This document shows, one piece after another, positions 7,901 to 21,100 of a DNA stretch of 64,000 bases; positions within the stretch are counted from its first letter, which is position 1; the number at the start of each line of letters is the position of its first letter. A model generated the notes under the pieces. That model did no database searches, had not been told where the DNA came from, and worked only from the letters and a program-made list of their open reading frames with translations. The position numbers and the translations under genes were made by a program. Source of the DNA: Pelobacter sp. UBA6093 (GTDB lineage: Bacteria > Desulfobacterota > Desulfuromonadia > Desulfuromonadales > Syntrophotaleaceae); contig DIWZ01000026.1 in the NCBI GenBank assembly GCA_002435955.1, forward strand, positions 1 through 64,000, written 5' to 3'.

Positions 7901-9057
7901 CTCTGTTGGTGGGTCAGGTCTCTGCCGCCTCTTTGTTCGATTCGGCCGGTAAGGAACTCCTCGGGCAAGGTGAAAAAATCACCCGAGAAGTGCTTGAGGA
8001 GGTGCCCTTTGTACGCTGGCGTGAAATCAGCCTGCTCGATGCACCTGAGAACGAAGATAAGCTGACGGGCATCATGACCAGTCTTACGCAGCGTGAAGAA
8101 CTCATCAAGACTCTTTTCGCCGACAAGATTGAGAAGATCAAACGTGGTGACGATCTCCCTCCCGGTGTCATCAAGATGGTCAAGGTCTACATCGCCATTA
8201 AGCGTAAGCTTTCGGTTGGTGACAAAATGGCCGGTCGCCATGGCAACAAGGGTGTTTTGTCGCGCGTGTTGCCCGAAGAGGATATGCCTTACATGGCCGA
8301 TGGAACTCCGGTTGAAATCGTCCTCAATCCCCTTGGCGTACCTTCGCGTATGAATGTCGGGCAGATACTTGAAATTCATCTGGGCCTTGCTGCCAAAGGT
8401 CTTGGGATGCAGATTCAGGATCACGTCGATCGGCATTATAGTCCTGATGCCTTGCGCGCCAGGATCGGTGAAGTGTATGAGGACCAACGGGTTGTCGAGT
8501 TGGTCAACAGCTTGCCGGATGACGAGATCATGCAACTGGCACGGCAACTCTCCCAAGGGGTTCCCATGGCTTCGCCTGTTTTCGAGGGCGTTACCGAAGA
8601 GCAGATGAAGCAGCAGATGGAACTCGCTGGATTTTCTTCTTCCGGGCAGATGACCTTGTACAACGGTAAAACCGGCGAAGCTTTCAAGGAAAAAGTCACC
8701 GTCGGTATCATGTATATGCTGAAATTGCACCATCTGGTCGACGACAAGATCCATGCCCGCAGCATCGGTCCCTACAGTCTAGTCACTCAGCAACCGCTGG
8801 GCGGCAAGGCTCAATTCGGTGGTCAGCGGCTTGGGGAAATGGAAGTCTGGGCCATGGAAGCCTATGGTGCGGCTCATGCTCTACAGGAATTTTTGACAGT
8901 CAAATCCGACGACGTGACCGGCAGAACTCGTATGTACGAGGCCATCGTCAAGGGCAAGCATACCCTTGAGGCCGGCCTGCCTGAGTCGTTTAACGTCCTT
9001 ATTAAAGAGCTGCAGTCGCTCTGTCTTGACGTTGAGCTCCTTGAGGAGCAGGAATAA
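4951..9057 (+). CDS. rpoB: DNA-directed RNA polymerase subunit beta
   Basis: A 1368-residue beta subunit. The rifampicin pocket (about residues 513-545, [20 protein letters not shown]) has the usual drug-sensitive residues. [16 protein letters not shown] and the C-terminal [20 protein letters not shown] are also clear. Residues 258-343 hold two tandem copies of a motif with core GEVIV plus a helical tail, an insert in the lobe region. It is co-transcribed with rpoC, 40 bases downstream. Confidence 0.99.
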   Translation: [1368 protein letters not shown]

Positions 9058-9097
9058 AAGACTAAACACCAACATCCATCCCTAAGGAGGGTGTGTT

Positions 9098-13288
<4,191 letters not shown>

Positions 13289-13321
13289 ACGGCATAAAAA
13301 AAGGGAGGTGGTAAAAAGTGC

Positions 13322-13350
13322 TTGACAAGTGCCTCCCGTATTGATAGTTT
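13322..13350 (+). promoter_or_regulatory. candidate sigma70 promoter of the str (rpsL) operon
   Basis: TTGACA, 17 bases, TAGTTT, in the 138-base gap between rpoC and rpsL. The -35 is perfect and the -10 is weak. It would give rpsL onward a start separate from rpoBC. Confidence 0.5.
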
Positions 13351-13426
13351 GAGCGGGTTTTTCGCCATATAAAATCGTGTGGTTCTTTTTTAACTTTTTG
13401 TAAGTTGATAATTCGGGAGTATGTAG

Positions 13427-13798
13427 ATGCCGACCATCAATCAGCTGATTCGCAAGGGCCGCGAGAAAAAAATTCGCAAGTCCACTGCGCCGGCGCTTAA
13501 ATGCAATCCGCAAAAACGCGGGGTTTGTACGCGTGTTTATACGACGACCCCTAAGAAGCCGAACTCGGCCTTGCGGAAGGTCGCTCGCGTTCGTTTGACC
13601 AACGGCATTGTGGTAACGTCCTATATCCCCGGTGTTGGACATAACCTTCAGGAGCACTCCGTCGTCCTTATTCGTGGCGGCCGTGTGAAGGACTTGCCGG
13701 GTGTACGTTATCACATTGTTCGCGGGGCGCTTGACCTTGCGGGGGTTAAAGACCGCAGACAGGGTCGTTCCAAGTACGGGGCGAAGCGTCCCAAGTAA
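13427..13798 (+). CDS. rpsL: 30S ribosomal protein S12
   Basis: A 123-residue decoding-centre protein. TTPKKPNSALRKVARVRLTNG and the VKDLPGVRYH loop, whose Asp is the methylthiolation site in other bacteria, are intact. The lysines at streptomycin-resistance positions look wild type. First gene of the rpsL-rpsG-fusA-tuf group. Confidence 0.98.
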   Translation: MPTINQLIRKGREKKIRKSTAPALKCNPQKRGVCTRVYTTTPKKPNSALRKVARVRLTNGIVVTSYIPGVGHNLQEHSVVLIRGGRVKDLPGVRYHIVRGALDLAGVKDRRQGRSKYGAKRPK

Positions 13799-13818
13799 CC
13801 AGTGCGTGAGGGGTAACC

Positions 13819-14289
13819 ATGCCGAGAAGAAGAGAGATTGCCAAGCGGGTCGTTTTGCCTGACCCCAAGTATACGGATCGTACGGTGGCCAAGTTTATTA
13901 ATGCCATCATGATTCAAGGTAAGAAGAGCACTGCCGAAGGTATTGTTTATGGCGCCTTTGGTCTGCTTGCTGAGCGGTCGGGTGAAGAGGCGCTGGAAGT
14001 TTTCAAGAAGGCTATCGAGAATGTGCGTCCGATGCTGGAAGTGAAGTCACGTCGCGTTGGCGGTTCCACGTATCAGGTGCCTGTAGAGGTTCGGTCCGAT
14101 CGCCGCAACGCCCTCGCTATCCGCTGGCTGATCAATTATGCTCGTGGTCGTGGCGAGAAGACCATGGTTGAGCGTCTTGCGGGTGAATTGTTGGATGCAG
14201 CTGCTAATCGCGGCGCTGCTGTGAAAAAGCGGGAAGATACGCATCGCATGGCCGAGGCCAACAAGGCGTTCGCCCACTATCGTTGGTAA
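13819..14289 (+). CDS. rpsG: 30S ribosomal protein S7
   Basis: A 156-residue protein that starts assembly of the 30S head. It opens with MPRRREIAKR and contains the family stretch VKSRRVGGSTYQVPVEVR. It lies 20 bases after rpsL and 35 before fusA. Confidence 0.98.
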   Translation: MPRRREIAKRVVLPDPKYTDRTVAKFINAIMIQGKKSTAEGIVYGAFGLLAERSGEEALEVFKKAIENVRPMLEVKSRRVGGSTYQVPVEVRSDRRNALAIRWLINYARGRGEKTMVERLAGELLDAAANRGAAVKKREDTHRMAEANKAFAHYRW

Positions 14290-14324
14290 ATAGCGGTACG
14301 GATATTAGGAAGGAATAGATAGTT

Positions 14325-16403
14325 GTGGCACGCCAAGTAGCTTTAGAGAAGACACGAAATATCGGCATTATGGCCCACATCGATGCCGGAAAGACAACCA
14401 CCACCGAGCGTGTTCTTTATTACACGGGGGTCTCTCACAAAATTGGTGAGGTCCATGATGGTGCGGCGACGATGGACTGGATGGAGCAGGAGCAGGAGCG
14501 GGGGATTACTATTACCTCGGCTGCGACTACCTGTTTTTGGAAAGATCATCGCGTCAATATCATCGATACTCCGGGGCACGTCGACTTCACTGTAGAAGTT
14601 GAGCGTTCGCTTCGTGTTCTTGATGGATCGGTTGCTGTCTTTTGTTCTGTTGGTGGCGTTGAGCCCCAGTCTGAGACGGTTTGGCGGCAGGCTGACAAGT
14701 ATCATGTTCCCCGTATGGCTTTTATAAATAAAATGGACCGTATTGGCGCCGATTTCGATCGCGGTGTCAGTATGATCCGCGAGCGTTTGGGGGCCAATGC
14801 CATCCCCTTGCAGTTGCCCATCGGTAAGGAAGAAAATTTTACCGGGGTTATCGATCTGGTTGAAATGAAGGCCATCGTGTGGGATGATGAGAGTCTTGGG
14901 GCCAGTTACGAGATTGCAGATATCCCCGCCGACCTTCAGGCGCAGGCCGAGGCTGCCCGCGAGGTGCTGGTGGAAGAGGTCTGTACTCATGATGAGGTGC
15001 TGATGGACAAGTACCTTGGCGGTGAGGAAATAGGGCTTCCCGAGCTGAAGGCCGGTATTCGTAAGGCCTGTATCAGTATTAAGATGATTCCCGTTCTGTG
15101 CGGGAGTGCTTTTAAAAATAAAGGTGTTCAGAATCTCCTTGATGCGGTGGTTGATTATATGCCTTCACCGCTCGATATCCCCGCCATTACCGGTGTTATC
15201 CCTGACACGGAAGAAGCAGTTACCCGGCCTGCGGGTGATGATAATCCTTTTGCCGCTTTGGCATTCAAGGTTATGACCGATCCGTTTGTCGGGCAGTTGA
15301 CGTTTTTTCGCGTCTACTCCGGGGTTGCAGAGTCGGGTGCTACGGTGCTGAACGCTACCCGCGGCAAGAAGGAGCGCTTTGGGCGTCTGCTGAAGATGCA
15401 TGCCAATAAGCGTGAGGAAATAAAGCAGGTCTATTCCGGTGATATCGCTGCTGCTGTTGGTCTTAAGTTGACGACCACGGGTGACACCCTGTGTGATCCG
15501 AATGCCCCCTGTCTTCTGGAGTCGATGGACTTTCCCGAGCCGGTCATTCATATTGCCGTGGAGCCGAAAACCAAGGCGGACATGGACAAGATGGGTCAGG
15601 CTCTTGGGAAGCTGGTCCAGGAAGATCCCACGTTGCGGGTTCGTACGGACGATGAGACCAACCAGACTATTCTCTCCGGTATGGGCGAGTTGCACCTTGA
15701 AATAATTATTGATCGACTGCGTCGTGAGTTCAATGTAGACGCCAATGTCGGCGCACCTCAGGTTGCCTATCGTGAAACCATCACCAAGACGGTTGAGGTG
15801 CAAGGTAAGTTCGTTCGCCAGTCCGGCGGTCGTGGTCAGTATGGCGACTGTTGGTTGCGACTTGAGCCTCTTGAGCCTGGGTCAGGGTTTGAGTATGCGG
15901 ATGAAATCAAGGGAGGGGTTATTCCTAAAGAGTATATCCCTGCTGTTGGCAAAGGTGCTGAAGAAGCTGCTGAAAATGGTGTCCTTGCCGGCTTCCCCAT
16001 TGTGGATGTCAAGGTTGCTTGCTTTGACGGGTCCTATCATGATGTCGACTCATCCGAAATGGCTTTCAAAATTGCCGGATCAATGGGCTTCAAAGCCGGA
16101 GCCGCAAAGGCCGGGCCGGTGCTGCTGGAGCCTGTAATGGCGGTTGAGGTTGTCGTCCCCGAGGATTACATGGGTGACGTTATGGGTGATTTGAGCAGTC
16201 GTCGCGGCCGGGTTGTGGGGATGGATTCGCGTGGTGGTGCTCAGGTCATCAACAGCACTGTGCCGCTTGCCTGTATGTTCGGTTATTCCACTGAACTGCG
16301 CAGCATGACGCAGGGGCGAGCCACCTATTCAATGGTTTTTGATCACTACGAGCAAGTGCCCAAAGCTATCAGCGAAGAGATTATCGCACGCGTAAAGGGC
16401 TAG
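14325..16403 (+). CDS. fusA: elongation factor G
   Basis: A 692-residue translocation GTPase starting at a GTG. GTPase motifs AHIDAGKTT, DTPGHVDF and NKMDR are present; domains II-V follow, including GRGQYGDCWLRLEP and the C-terminal MTQGRATYSMVFDHYE. Length and motif set fit the canonical EF-G rather than a divergent paralogue. Confidence 0.98.
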   Translation: MARQVALEKTRNIGIMAHIDAGKTTTTERVLYYTGVSHKIGEVHDGAATMDWMEQEQERGITITSAATTCFWKDHRVNIIDTPGHVDFTVEVERSLRVLDGSVAVFCSVGGVEPQSETVWRQADKYHVPRMAFINKMDRIGADFDRGVSMIRERLGANAIPLQLPIGKEENFTGVIDLVEMKAIVWDDESLGASYEIADIPADLQAQAEAAREVLVEEVCTHDEVLMDKYLGGEEIGLPELKAGIRKACISIKMIPVLCGSAFKNKGVQNLLDAVVDYMPSPLDIPAITGVIPDTEEAVTRPAGDDNPFAALAFKVMTDPFVGQLTFFRVYSGVAESGATVLNATRGKKERFGRLLKMHANKREEIKQVYSGDIAAAVGLKLTTTGDTLCDPNAPCLLESMDFPEPVIHIAVEPKTKADMDKMGQALGKLVQEDPTLRVRTDDETNQTILSGMGELHLEIIIDRLRREFNVDANVGAPQVAYRETITKTVEVQGKFVRQSGGRGQYGDCWLRLEPLEPGSGFEYADEIKGGVIPKEYIPAVGKGAEEAAENGVLAGFPIVDVKVACFDGSYHDVDSSEMAFKIAGSMGFKAGAAKAGPVLLEPVMAVEVVVPEDYMGDVMGDLSSRRGRVVGMDSRGGAQVINSTVPLACMFGYSTELRSMTQGRATYSMVFDHYEQVPKAISEEIIARVKG

Positions 16404-16431
16404 TTGCCGGTTAAGAACAGGAGGATACTCC

Positions 16432-17631
16432 ATGTCGAAAGCAAAATTTGAAAGAACAAAACCCCATGTGAATATCGGGACCATCGGTCACGTAGACCAT
16501 GGTAAGACGACGCTGACAGCAGCTATCACCAAGAATATGGCTGCACGGGGTTTGGCCGAATTCAAGGCCTTCGATCAGATCGACAATGCTCCTGAGGAGC
16601 GTGAGCGCGGTATCACTATCGCTACGGCTCATGTCGAGTATCAGACCGAGAATCGGCATTATGCTCACGTTGACTGCCCCGGCCATGCCGACTACGTAAA
16701 AAACATGATCACCGGTGCCGCGCAGATGGACGGCGCTATCCTGGTCGTGTCGGCTGCTGACGGTCCCATGCCTCAGACTCGCGAACATATCCTGTTGGCT
16801 CGCCAGGTTGGTGTTCCCGCCATGGTCGTTTTCCTGAACAAGGCCGACATGGTGGACGATGCCGAGTTGATGGAGTTGGTTGAGTTGGAAGTCCGCGAAT
16901 TGCTGAGCTCCTACGATTTTCCGGGTGATGATATTCCTATCATCGCCGGCAGTGCTCTTAAGGCGCTGGAGTGTGGCTGCGGCAAGGAAGATTGTGACGC
17001 GTGCAAGCCAATTCTTGAGCTGATGGATGCTGTTGACAGCTATATTCCTCAGCCTGAGCGCGATATCGATAAGCCGTTCCTGATGCCTGTGGAGGACGTG
17101 TTCTCCATTTCCGGTCGCGGCACCGTTGCTACCGGGCGTGTCGAGCGTGGCATCGTCAAGGTGCAGGAAGAAATCGAGATCGTTGGTATGAAGCCCACTG
17201 CCAAGACTGTCGTCACCGGCATTGAGATGTTCCGTAAGTTGCTTGATCAAGGTCAGGCTGGTGACAATGTCGGGGTTCTGCTGCGCGGGGTCAAGCGTGA
17301 GGATATCGAGCGTGGTCAGGTTCTGGCAAGGCCCGGCAGTATTACGCCGCACACCAAGTTCAAGGCCGAAGCCTATATCCTTACCAAGGAAGAGGGTGGG
17401 CGTCACACGCCGTTCTTTAACGGTTACCGCCCCCAGTTCTATTTCCGGACCACGGACGTGACCGGCATTTGCGAACTGGCTGAAGGTACAGAAATGGTCA
17501 TGCCTGGCGATAACGCCAGTATGACTGTAAACCTGATTACTCCGATCGCCATGGATAAAGAACTGCGCTTCGCTATACGCGAAGGTGGTCGTACCGTTGG
17601 CGCTGGTGTCGTCAGCGACATCATTGAATAG
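16432..17631 (+). CDS. tuf: elongation factor Tu, copy 2
   Basis: A 399-residue EF-Tu with the same motifs as copy 1. By eye about 13 residues differ (for example YQTEN for YSTEN, and the end VVSDIIE for VVSEVIE). The cysteine cluster C-x-C-x4-C-x2-C is kept. AGGAGG precedes the ATG. It lies between fusA and rpsJ, so the str and S10 groups are joined with an 11-base gap before rpsJ. Confidence 0.98.
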   Translation: MSKAKFERTKPHVNIGTIGHVDHGKTTLTAAITKNMAARGLAEFKAFDQIDNAPEERERGITIATAHVEYQTENRHYAHVDCPGHADYVKNMITGAAQMDGAILVVSAADGPMPQTREHILLARQVGVPAMVVFLNKADMVDDAELMELVELEVRELLSSYDFPGDDIPIIAGSALKALECGCGKEDCDACKPILELMDAVDSYIPQPERDIDKPFLMPVEDVFSISGRGTVATGRVERGIVKVQEEIEIVGMKPTAKTVVTGIEMFRKLLDQGQAGDNVGVLLRGVKREDIERGQVLARPGSITPHTKFKAEAYILTKEEGGRHTPFFNGYRPQFYFRTTDVTGICELAEGTEMVMPGDNASMTVNLITPIAMDKELRFAIREGGRTVGAGVVSDIIE

Positions 17632-17642
17632 AGGGAATTGCC

Positions 17643-17951
17643 ATGCAAAGCCAGAAAATCAGGATCCGTTTAAAGGCTTACGATCATAAATTGCTCGACC
17701 TTTCAGTTAACGAAATCGTCGATACCGCCAAACGTACCGGGGCGCGTGTCGCGGGGCCAATCCCCCTGCCCACGGTCATCAATAAGTACTGCGTGCTTCG
17801 TGGTCCCCATGTTGATAAGAAGAGCCGCGAGCAGTTCGAGATGCGCACCCACAAACGGCTTCTCGATATTGTTGAGCCTACTCAGCAGACCGTCGACGCT
17901 TTGATGAAGCTTGACCTGTCTGCCGGCGTTGATGTTGAAATCAAGTTGTAA
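17643..17951 (+). CDS. rpsJ: 30S ribosomal protein S10
   Basis: A 102-residue protein (IRIRLKAYDHKLLD start, GPIPLPTVINKYCVLRGPHV loop). In E. coli it also acts as NusE in antitermination complexes. First gene of the S10 operon. There is no space for a separate S10 leader. Confidence 0.98.
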   Translation: MQSQKIRIRLKAYDHKLLDLSVNEIVDTAKRTGARVAGPIPLPTVINKYCVLRGPHVDKKSREQFEMRTHKRLLDIVEPTQQTVDALMKLDLSAGVDVEIKL

Positions 17952-17980
17952 GACTTTTCTTATAAGTAAGGGACAGCACC

Positions 17981-18613
17981 ATGACGAAGGGAATCTTGGG
18001 TAAGAAGCTGGGAATGACCCAGATCTTTGCTGCGGACGGCAAGTGTGTGCCGGTGACAGTGGTCGAGGCAGGGCCTTGCATCGTTTTGCAGAAAAAGACT
18101 GAGGAAAAAGACGGCTACAATGCCCTTCAACTCGGGTTTGGGGCCAGGAAGGCACAGCGTACAAATAAGCCTGCCATGGGTCACTTCAAGAAGGCCGGTA
18201 AGGGTATGTTCGGCTTCCTTCGGGAAGTTGAATGCGACAGCGTTGATGATCATGCTATAGGTGATGAAATCACCTGCGGGGAATTTTTCGCCGCTGGTGA
18301 CATCATTGATGTTACCGGGACCAGTAAGGGTAAGGGCTTCCAGGGCGTCATTAAGAGATGGAACTTTGCAGGTGGCCGTGCCAGCCATGGTTCCATGTTT
18401 CATCGTCGTCCAGGCGGTATTGGCGCAAGTGCTTGGCCATCCCGTGTTTTTAAAGGAAAGAAGATGGCGGGCCAGATGGGCAACAAGCGGGTCACCACTC
18501 AAGGGCTTGAAGTGGTCGATGTGCGTCCCGAAAAGGGCCTGGTTCTTGTTAAAGGGGCCGTACCGGGGCCTGTCAACGGCCTGTTGCTCATCCGGAAAAG
18601 CCGCAAGGTTTGA
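17981..18613 (+). CDS. rplC: 50S ribosomal protein L3
   Basis: A 210-residue protein, MTKGILGKKLGMTQIF at the start and the family segment GSMFHRRPGGIGASAWPSRV in the extension that reaches toward the peptidyl transferase centre. GGGACAGC precedes the ATG. Confidence 0.98.
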   Translation: MTKGILGKKLGMTQIFAADGKCVPVTVVEAGPCIVLQKKTEEKDGYNALQLGFGARKAQRTNKPAMGHFKKAGKGMFGFLREVECDSVDDHAIGDEITCGEFFAAGDIIDVTGTSKGKGFQGVIKRWNFAGGRASHGSMFHRRPGGIGASAWPSRVFKGKKMAGQMGNKRVTTQGLEVVDVRPEKGLVLVKGAVPGPVNGLLLIRKSRKV

Positions 18614-18649
18614 TAGCCGGGCTGCATTTAGAGATTCTGGAGAAATACC

Positions 18650-19270
18650 ATGGCAAAAATCGCAGTTTATGACATAAACCGGAACCAGGTATCTGAGCGT
18701 GAGCTCTCTGACGAAGTGTTTAACACTGAAGTCAAAGGGTATCTGATTCACGATATGGTTCGATATCAGCTGGCTGCCCGTCGTCAGGGAACTTCGGCCT
18801 CAAAGAACCGTGCCGCGGTTGCTGGAGGTGGAAAAAAACCTTACCGCCAGAAGGGAACGGGGAATGCACGCCAGGGTACTATACGGGCACCCCATTTCGT
18901 TGGTGGCGGGGCCGCTTTCGGGCCGAGTCCGCGGGATTACAGCTTTAAGCTTAACCGTAAAGTGAAGAAAGCCGCATTGCGTTGCGCACTGTCCGCCCGC
19001 TTCAAGGAAGACCGTTTGGTCATGCTTAATGAAATTCAACTTGACACCATCAGCACCAAAGGTGTCGTTGAAGTGCTTAAACGGTTTGAGCTCGAAAACG
19101 TATTGGTAATCGTTGATGGTGAAAATCGGAATCTTGAGCTTTCCGCCCGCAACCTTCCGCATGTCAAGGTGCTTAAAGCCGAAGGCGTGAACGTTTACGA
19201 TCTCATGAAGCATCGGAATCTGGTTGTCACTGAAGGTGCTGCCGAACTGTTGGAAGGAGCGTTAGGGTGA
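18650..19270 (+). CDS. rplD: 50S ribosomal protein L4
   Basis: A 206-residue protein with the exit-tunnel loop (QKGTGNARQGTIRAPHFVGG). In gamma-proteobacteria L4 represses the S10 operon. Its stop codon overlaps the rplW start, so the two are translationally coupled. Confidence 0.97.
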   Translation: MAKIAVYDINRNQVSERELSDEVFNTEVKGYLIHDMVRYQLAARRQGTSASKNRAAVAGGGKKPYRQKGTGNARQGTIRAPHFVGGGAAFGPSPRDYSFKLNRKVKKAALRCALSARFKEDRLVMLNEIQLDTISTKGVVEVLKRFELENVLVIVDGENRNLELSARNLPHVKVLKAEGVNVYDLMKHRNLVVTEGAAELLEGALG

Positions 19271-19557
19271 TGAAACCGCTACACGAGATACTTAAACGGC
19301 CCTTGGTTACCGAGAAAACCGTTCAGCAGGAAGGTGAAGCTCAGGTCGTCGCCTTTGAAGTAAAAAGAGATGCCAATAAGGTCGAGATTAAGAAGGCCGT
19401 CGAGCATGCTTTTGAAGTCAAGGTGAAAAATGTCAATACAGTGCTCGTCGCCGGTAAGGTGAAGCGCCTGGGTCGCACTTACGGCAAGCGTTCCAATTGG
19501 AAAAAAGCTTACGTAACCCTGGCCGAAGGTAGCTCGATCGATCTGTTCGGTGTTTAA
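19270..19557 (+). CDS. rplW: 50S ribosomal protein L23
   Basis: A 95-residue protein (MKPLHEILKRPLVTEKT) at the tunnel exit, where trigger factor and SRP dock. A GTG three bases upstream is an alternative start; the ATG was chosen because it overlaps the rplD stop by one base (TGATG). Confidence 0.96.
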   Translation: MKPLHEILKRPLVTEKTVQQEGEAQVVAFEVKRDANKVEIKKAVEHAFEVKVKNVNTVLVAGKVKRLGRTYGKRSNWKKAYVTLAEGSSIDLFGV

Positions 19558-19590
19558 TGGGGTGCAATCAGGTAAAACGGAGTTACGATA

Positions 19591-20412
19591 ATGGCAATCA
19601 AAAAGTATAAGCCGACTTCGGCTGGCCGACGGCACATGACCTCGGCCGATTTCGCCGACATCACTGTCGCAAAACCGGAAAAATCGCTTGTCGAAAAGCT
19701 TAATCAGACCGGCGGGCGTAATAATGCCGGCCGCATTACCAAGCGGCATACCGGAGGTGGGCACAAGCGTAAATATCGCGTTATCGACTTTCGCCGGGAT
19801 AAAAAAGATATCCCAGCCAAAATCGTTAGCATTGAGTATGATCCGAATCGCTCCGCGCGCATTGCTCTTTCTTGCTACGCTGACGGTGATAAACGCTATA
19901 TCCTGGCGCCTCTTGGATTGAAGGTCGGGGACGTTGTGATTGCCAGTGAGCAGGCCGACATCAAGCCCGGCAACGCGCTTTCAATTCGTTCTATACCTCT
20001 GGGCACCTGGGTTCATAACATCGAATTGAAAATCGGCAAAGGCGGGCAACTTGCTCGTAGTGCCGGCACCTATGCCATGATCGCTGCCAAGGAAGGGAAG
20101 TATGCTCAACTGCGACTCCCTTCCGGTGAGGTACGGTTGGTGCTGCAGGATTGCTGCGCCACAGTGGGGCAGGTGGGTAATATCCAGCATGAAAACGTCA
20201 AAATCGGCAAGGCCGGACGTAATCGCTGGCTCGGAAAACGTCCGCAGTCCCGCGGCGTCGCCATGAACCCCGTGGATCATCCCCATGGTGGTGGCGAAGG
20301 TAAGAGCTCCGGTGGCCGTCATCCGGTTACTCCTTGGGGCGTACCTACCAAAGGATACAAGACCCGCGTCAATAAGCGTACTGACCGCTTTATTGTTCGC
20401 CGGAAGAAGTAA
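19591..20412 (+). CDS. rplB: 50S ribosomal protein L2
   Basis: A 273-residue protein of the peptidyl transferase region. The C-terminal signature MNPVDHPHGGGEG, with the conserved His, is intact. Usual length and position between L23 and S19. Confidence 0.98.
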   Translation: MAIKKYKPTSAGRRHMTSADFADITVAKPEKSLVEKLNQTGGRNNAGRITKRHTGGGHKRKYRVIDFRRDKKDIPAKIVSIEYDPNRSARIALSCYADGDKRYILAPLGLKVGDVVIASEQADIKPGNALSIRSIPLGTWVHNIELKIGKGGQLARSAGTYAMIAAKEGKYAQLRLPSGEVRLVLQDCCATVGQVGNIQHENVKIGKAGRNRWLGKRPQSRGVAMNPVDHPHGGGEGKSSGGRHPVTPWGVPTKGYKTRVNKRTDRFIVRRKK

Positions 20413-20439
20413 TTATGTTGAAACGTAGAGGAGACCACT

Positions 20440-20715
20440 GTGGCTAGATCGATCAAAAAAGGGCCGTATGTCGAAGAGAGCCTCCTTCGTAAAGTTGATC
20501 TCGAAGGTGGAGCCGGTTCCAAGAAAGTTATCAAGACCTGGTCTCGGCGATCGACTATTTTTCCTGAGTTTGTTGGATATACCTTCGCCGTCCATAATGG
20601 TAAAAAGTTTATCCCTGTTTTTGTAACCGAAAACATGGTAGGGCATAAGCTCGGCGAATTCGCTCCTACGCGCACCTACTACGGTCATGGTGCAGATAAG
20701 AAGAGCAAAAGGTAA
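20440..20715 (+). CDS. rpsS: 30S ribosomal protein S19
   Basis: A 91-residue protein starting at GTG (MARSIKKGPYVE). Family stretch MVGHKLGEFAPTRTY is present. GAGGAG precedes the start. Confidence 0.97.
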   Translation: MARSIKKGPYVEESLLRKVDLEGGAGSKKVIKTWSRRSTIFPEFVGYTFAVHNGKKFIPVFVTENMVGHKLGEFAPTRTYYGHGADKKSKR

Positions 20716-20749
20716 GTAACAAGCGATTTCGCAAGAGGAGTTTCTATTC

Positions 20750-21082
20750 ATGGAAGCTAAGGCCAAGCTTAGGTATGTGCGTCTGTCGCCTCGTAAGACC
20801 CGACTTGTGGTCGATATGGTGCGCGGAAAAGGGGTTCAGGAGGCGCTTAATATTCTGAGGTTCTCGCCCCAGAAGGCGGCCAGTATTGTTTATCAGCTCG
20901 TAGGTTCGGCTGTGGCCAACGCCGAGCAAAAAGGCGTAGCTGACGTCGATCGGCTGTTTATCGAGAGTATAGCCGTTGATCAGGGACCCGTGCTAAAGCG
21001 TTTTATGCCGCGAGCACAGGGGCGAGCCACCCGGATCCGCAAACCGACCAGCCACATTACCGTGGTTTTGAACGAAAAATAA
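20750..21082 (+). CDS. rplV: 50S ribosomal protein L22
   Basis: A 110-residue protein with the long beta hairpin that lines the exit tunnel (KRFMPRAQGRATRIRKPTSH). AAGAGGAG precedes the ATG. Confidence 0.97.
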   Translation: MEAKAKLRYVRLSPRKTRLVVDMVRGKGVQEALNILRFSPQKAASIVYQLVGSAVANAEQKGVADVDRLFIESIAVDQGPVLKRFMPRAQGRATRIRKPTSHITVVLNEK

Positions 21083-21100
21083 GTTTAAGGAGGTGATGGT

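Noticed and set aside
6937..8754. Minus-strand open frame of 605 codons across rpoB
   Set aside because: It lies wholly antisense to rpoB, has no recognisable domain and reflects third-position base bias of the real gene.
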